A program made the translations under genes and the position numbers. Shown one piece after another: positions 41,555 to 43,405 of a DNA stretch of 43,405 nucleotides. The DNA comes from Tieghemiomyces parasiticus. Lineage: Eukaryota; Kickxellomycota; Dimargaritomycetes; Dimargaritales; Dimargaritaceae. Every line of letters begins with the position of its first letter. Positions within the stretch are counted from its first letter, which is position 1. The DNA lies in NCBI GenBank assembly GCA_027575765.1, contig JANBPT010000334.1:1-43405 (forward strand). Reading direction: 5' to 3'. Below the pieces are notes generated by a model. It worked only from the letters and a program-made list of their open reading frames with translations. It made no database searches and was not told where the DNA came from.

Positions 41555-42217
41555 ATGGCATCCACCTACGAGCTCATCTACGGCCCTGTCACCGGTCTGG
41601 GCGAAACCTCGCGCGCGCTCCTCGAGTACGGCCGCGCCACCTGGACGCCCATTGACCTTCCCTGGGCCGACGCCGTGAAGAAATCGCCCTATGGCCGGGT
41701 TCCGGTGCTGCGCGAGACTACCGCTGACGGCCATGTACACGTCCTGGTTGAGAGTCGCGCCATCGAGCGCTACCTGGCCAAGAAGTTTGACCTCTACGGC
41801 AGCAACGACTTGGAGGCCGCCCGCATCGACGCCTACGTCTCGCAGTGGGAGGACCTTCGCTGGGCCCTGGTTACCCGCTGGAAGACCCCTGAGGGCGGCA
41901 ACGGCGAGGCCCGAGCTGCGAGTACCGAAAAGGCGGACAAGGAGATCCGCCACCTGGTCAGTAAGCACACCCAGAGCCTTGCCGCCAATGCCGAGGGCGG
42001 GGGCGTTCATTACGTCGGCAGCAGCACCACCTGGGCGGACATTGCCGCGTACCAGTCCATCAAACTCTTTGGCTTGCCCTTCATTAGCCAGGATAAGGCC
42101 GATGAGTACCGCGAGGTGCTCAAGGCGTTCGATCCCCTCGTCCAGGCCCTCGAACGGGACCCGGAATTCGCGCGGTATCTCAAGGATGCCGAGCCGCGCC
42201 TGGCCTCCTATCAGTAG
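41555..42217 (+). CDS. Glutathione S-transferase (sigma/alpha-like cytosolic)
   Basis: Single exon, 220 residues. The enzyme conjugates glutathione to electrophiles. The thioredoxin-like N-domain begins YELIYGPVTGLGETSRALLE, placing Tyr9 where sigma/alpha-class enzymes keep the catalytic tyrosine. GRVPVLRE is followed by the glutathione gamma-glutamyl site VESRAIERYLAKKF (the usual Q/E-S-x-A-I-x-R-Y-L-A pattern). The C-terminal helical domain contains SSTTWADIAAYQSIKLF, matching the conserved N-capping box and hydrophobic staple (S/TxxD). The ATG has a strong context (CACCATGG). The gene is preceded by a TATA box and followed by AATAAA at 42291. It has no introns, unlike most neighbours. Confidence 0.92.
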   Translation: MASTYELIYGPVTGLGETSRALLEYGRATWTPIDLPWADAVKKSPYGRVPVLRETTADGHVHVLVESRAIERYLAKKFDLYGSNDLEAARIDAYVSQWEDLRWALVTRWKTPEGGNGEARAASTEKADKEIRHLVSKHTQSLAANAEGGGVHYVGSSTTWADIAAYQSIKLFGLPFISQDKADEYREVLKAFDPLVQALERDPEFARYLKDAEPRLASYQ

Positions 42218-43176
42218 TTGGGCCGATTTAGCCCCGAGCCCAGGGAAATTGACGCTGGCCGACCGGACCTGTGCTGCAAGTTGGGGTCTCAATAAACGTA
42301 GTGCACCCTAATTGTAATGGAGTTCCGATGTAATGCTATGGTTGGATTGCCCAACTCGCCAAATGGCCCCCAGCAGGTGCCCGCCCCCTCTATAGTTTGA
42401 TGCATCCCCTGCGGCTGAAGGCCCCCCAGGTCCCAGGGTACTAACTGTAGGACGACCTGCCGACGTAGTCCGTGTTGGTGCAACCTTGGCCGCATACAAC
42501 GGCGTTGCGGTCTAGCCTGTATAGGGCATCTCGTCGGTAACGGCAGCAGCTACTCTATTTTACTTAGCCACCCCAATCTGATGAGTAACGGCTTCACCCC
42601 CCGGTGTCAGTCACTTGCTCTGACCATCGCCCAATGCTCAACTCGGCCACGGCAGCAGGAGGGGGGGGTTCACCCGAGATTGCTGTAGCCTGTCACCGCT
42701 GCGTGGCGAGCTGCATCGACGCAGGGTTTGACAATGCTCAGTGGCCGTACCCATAGTGCCCCGGAGAGGGGACCACCCTTCTAATGGTTAGCCGGTTCAG
42801 CCTTCGGGTGGGGTCTGAGGGCTGTGACGAGACCTTTTAAATGGGCGAGGGGGGGGTTGACAAGCGATTTTAATGATAGAGAGAGAGAGTCAGGCAGTTT
42901 AATAGGATACACAAGGGGAAGGATGAGCGAGGGTAGGAGCTAGGGTTCAGAAGGAGGCCGAATCGAGCGGCGAGCTGAAGGCGGAACAGCGCCACCCAGT
43001 TGGCGACCAAGCCGACTTCATATACAGAGAGACGCAGTCCCGCTTCCGTTCATGGTGGGCACCGCGATCGAGCAAGCCAGGGCGTGAGGAAGAGGAAGAC
43101 GAGGAGGCGGGATCAGCGCCATTAATCGGTAGGATCGACTTTAAGCAAACGGGTCGGACCGTTGCTCGCGGCCAAC
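42218..43176. other. Convergent spacer GST / metallothionein
   Basis: About 960 bp between facing stop codons. It contains the GST polyadenylation signal, a G-rich run and a GA microsatellite near 42849-42890, and the metallothionein 3' untranslated region. No gene is supported. Confidence 0.5.
42291..42296 (+). promoter_or_regulatory. Polyadenylation signal AATAAA for GST
   Basis: Canonical AATAAA 74 nt after the GST stop codon. Confidence 0.65.
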
Positions 43177-43405
43177 CTAGCACTGGCAGTTGGGGCCGCA
43201 GATGCACTTGGCCTTATCGCCCCCACAGTCGCAGGTGGTCTGCTCGCGAGCCTTCTCCTCGGGGCAGGTGCACTGGGCGCTACAGCGCTTGTCCTTGGTG
43301 CAGGTGCACTTGCCGGCGCACTGGCAGCCGCTGGAGGCGCAGGGCTTGCACTGGCAGTTGGGGCCGCAGATGCACTTGGCCTTATCGCCCCCACAGTCGC
43401 AGGTG
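43177..43405 (-). CDS. Metallothionein, repeat type (5' partial)
   Basis: Read on the minus strand, the frame ending at TAG (43177-43179) gives 75 visible residues; the start is beyond the window edge. Cysteines make up over a quarter of the residues and occur almost only as CxC and CxxxC pairs, with Lys, Gly and Thr between and no aromatic residues: for example TCDCGGDKAKCICGPNCQC, then KPCASSGCQCAGKCTCT. That is the signature of a metallothionein, a small cytosolic protein that binds Cu, Zn or Cd through thiolates. The first 19-residue block recurs at the C-terminus after a 56-residue period and is identical at nucleotide level, so the full protein is probably a multi-unit array. The other frame on this strand, which starts from an alternative codon, is Ala/Ser/Pro-rich and is an artefact of the repeats. 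Confidence 0.93.
   Translation of the reverse strand, partial: TCDCGGDKAKCICGPNCQCKPCASSGCQCAGKCTCTKDKRCSAQCTCPEEKAREQTTCDCGGDKAKCICGPNCQC
43180..43237 (-). repeat. 58-bp direct repeat, copy 1 (metallothionein unit)
   Basis: Identical over 58 bp to 43348-43405; the offset is 168 bp, exactly 56 codons. Encodes the terminal TCDCGGDKAKCICGPNCQC block. Confidence 0.95.
43348..43405 (-). repeat. 58-bp direct repeat, copy 2 (metallothionein unit)
   Basis: Second copy of the block, in the same frame, cut by the window edge, so the identity may extend further. Confidence 0.95.

Noticed and set aside
43122..43394. Ala/Ser/Pro-rich 90-residue frame at the right edge (minus strand)
   Set aside because: It is a different frame of the metallothionein repeats and begins at a non-ATG codon; the Cys-rich frame ending at 43177 is clearly the coding one.
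1..43405. tRNA genes, CRISPR arrays, insertion sequences, virus-like genes
   Set aside because: I scanned both strands by eye for T-loop plus acceptor pairing, spaced direct repeats and transposase or capsid/polymerase motifs and found none convincing; a covariance-model scan for tRNAs was not possible here.

Overview
The window reads as nuclear DNA of a non-Dikarya (early-branching) fungus. The evidence is GT-AG introns of about 80-485 bp, fungal protein families (a SIZ-type SUMO ligase, a UPF0664/WBP2-like protein, a type I metacaspase, mitochondrial bL19) and a fungal-type 5S rRNA. It also carries genes that baker's yeast lacks: PUS10, a B12 adenosyltransferase and a complex I subunit. Genes are GC- and CpG-rich. 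A zygomycete-grade lineage such as Zoopagomycota is my guess, not something the sequence proves.

Layout. 1-9918 (+): VPS13 lipid-transfer protein, 5' end off the window. 10059-12092 (-): PUS10, five exons, convergent with VPS13. 12855-15273 (+): VPS33, three exons. 16487-18052 (+): secreted alginate-lyase-family protein. Then three minus-strand genes with mitochondrial roles: NDUFA11-like complex I subunit (18497-18979), cob(I)alamin adenosyltransferase MMAB (19478-20984, seven exons) and mitochondrial ribosomal protein bL19m (21426-22224). 22668-24751 (+): CMGC/DYRK-like kinase, six exons. 24926-26020 (-): PhzF-family protein. 27260-28714 (+): metacaspase. 30087-33976 (+): SIZ/PIAS SUMO E3 ligase, six exons. 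34338-35382 (-): WBP2-like GRAM/PPxY protein. 35383-41554: about 6.2 kb without a recognisable protein gene, holding one 5S rRNA gene (minus) and a strongly CpG-depleted stretch. 41555-42217 (+): glutathione S-transferase with a clear TATA box. 43177-43405 (-): cysteine-rich metallothionein built of 56-codon repeats, running off the right edge.

How the genes relate. Most are unrelated housekeeping genes, as is usual in a fungal genome. VPS13 and VPS33 both act in endolysosomal/vacuolar traffic. NDUFA11, MMAB and bL19m all serve the mitochondrion. GST and metallothionein are both stress/detoxification genes. Exon structures were worked out by hand: 25 introns were placed so that GT-AG sites, reading phase and family homology all agree. 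No CRISPR array, tRNA, intact transposon or virus-like gene was seen.
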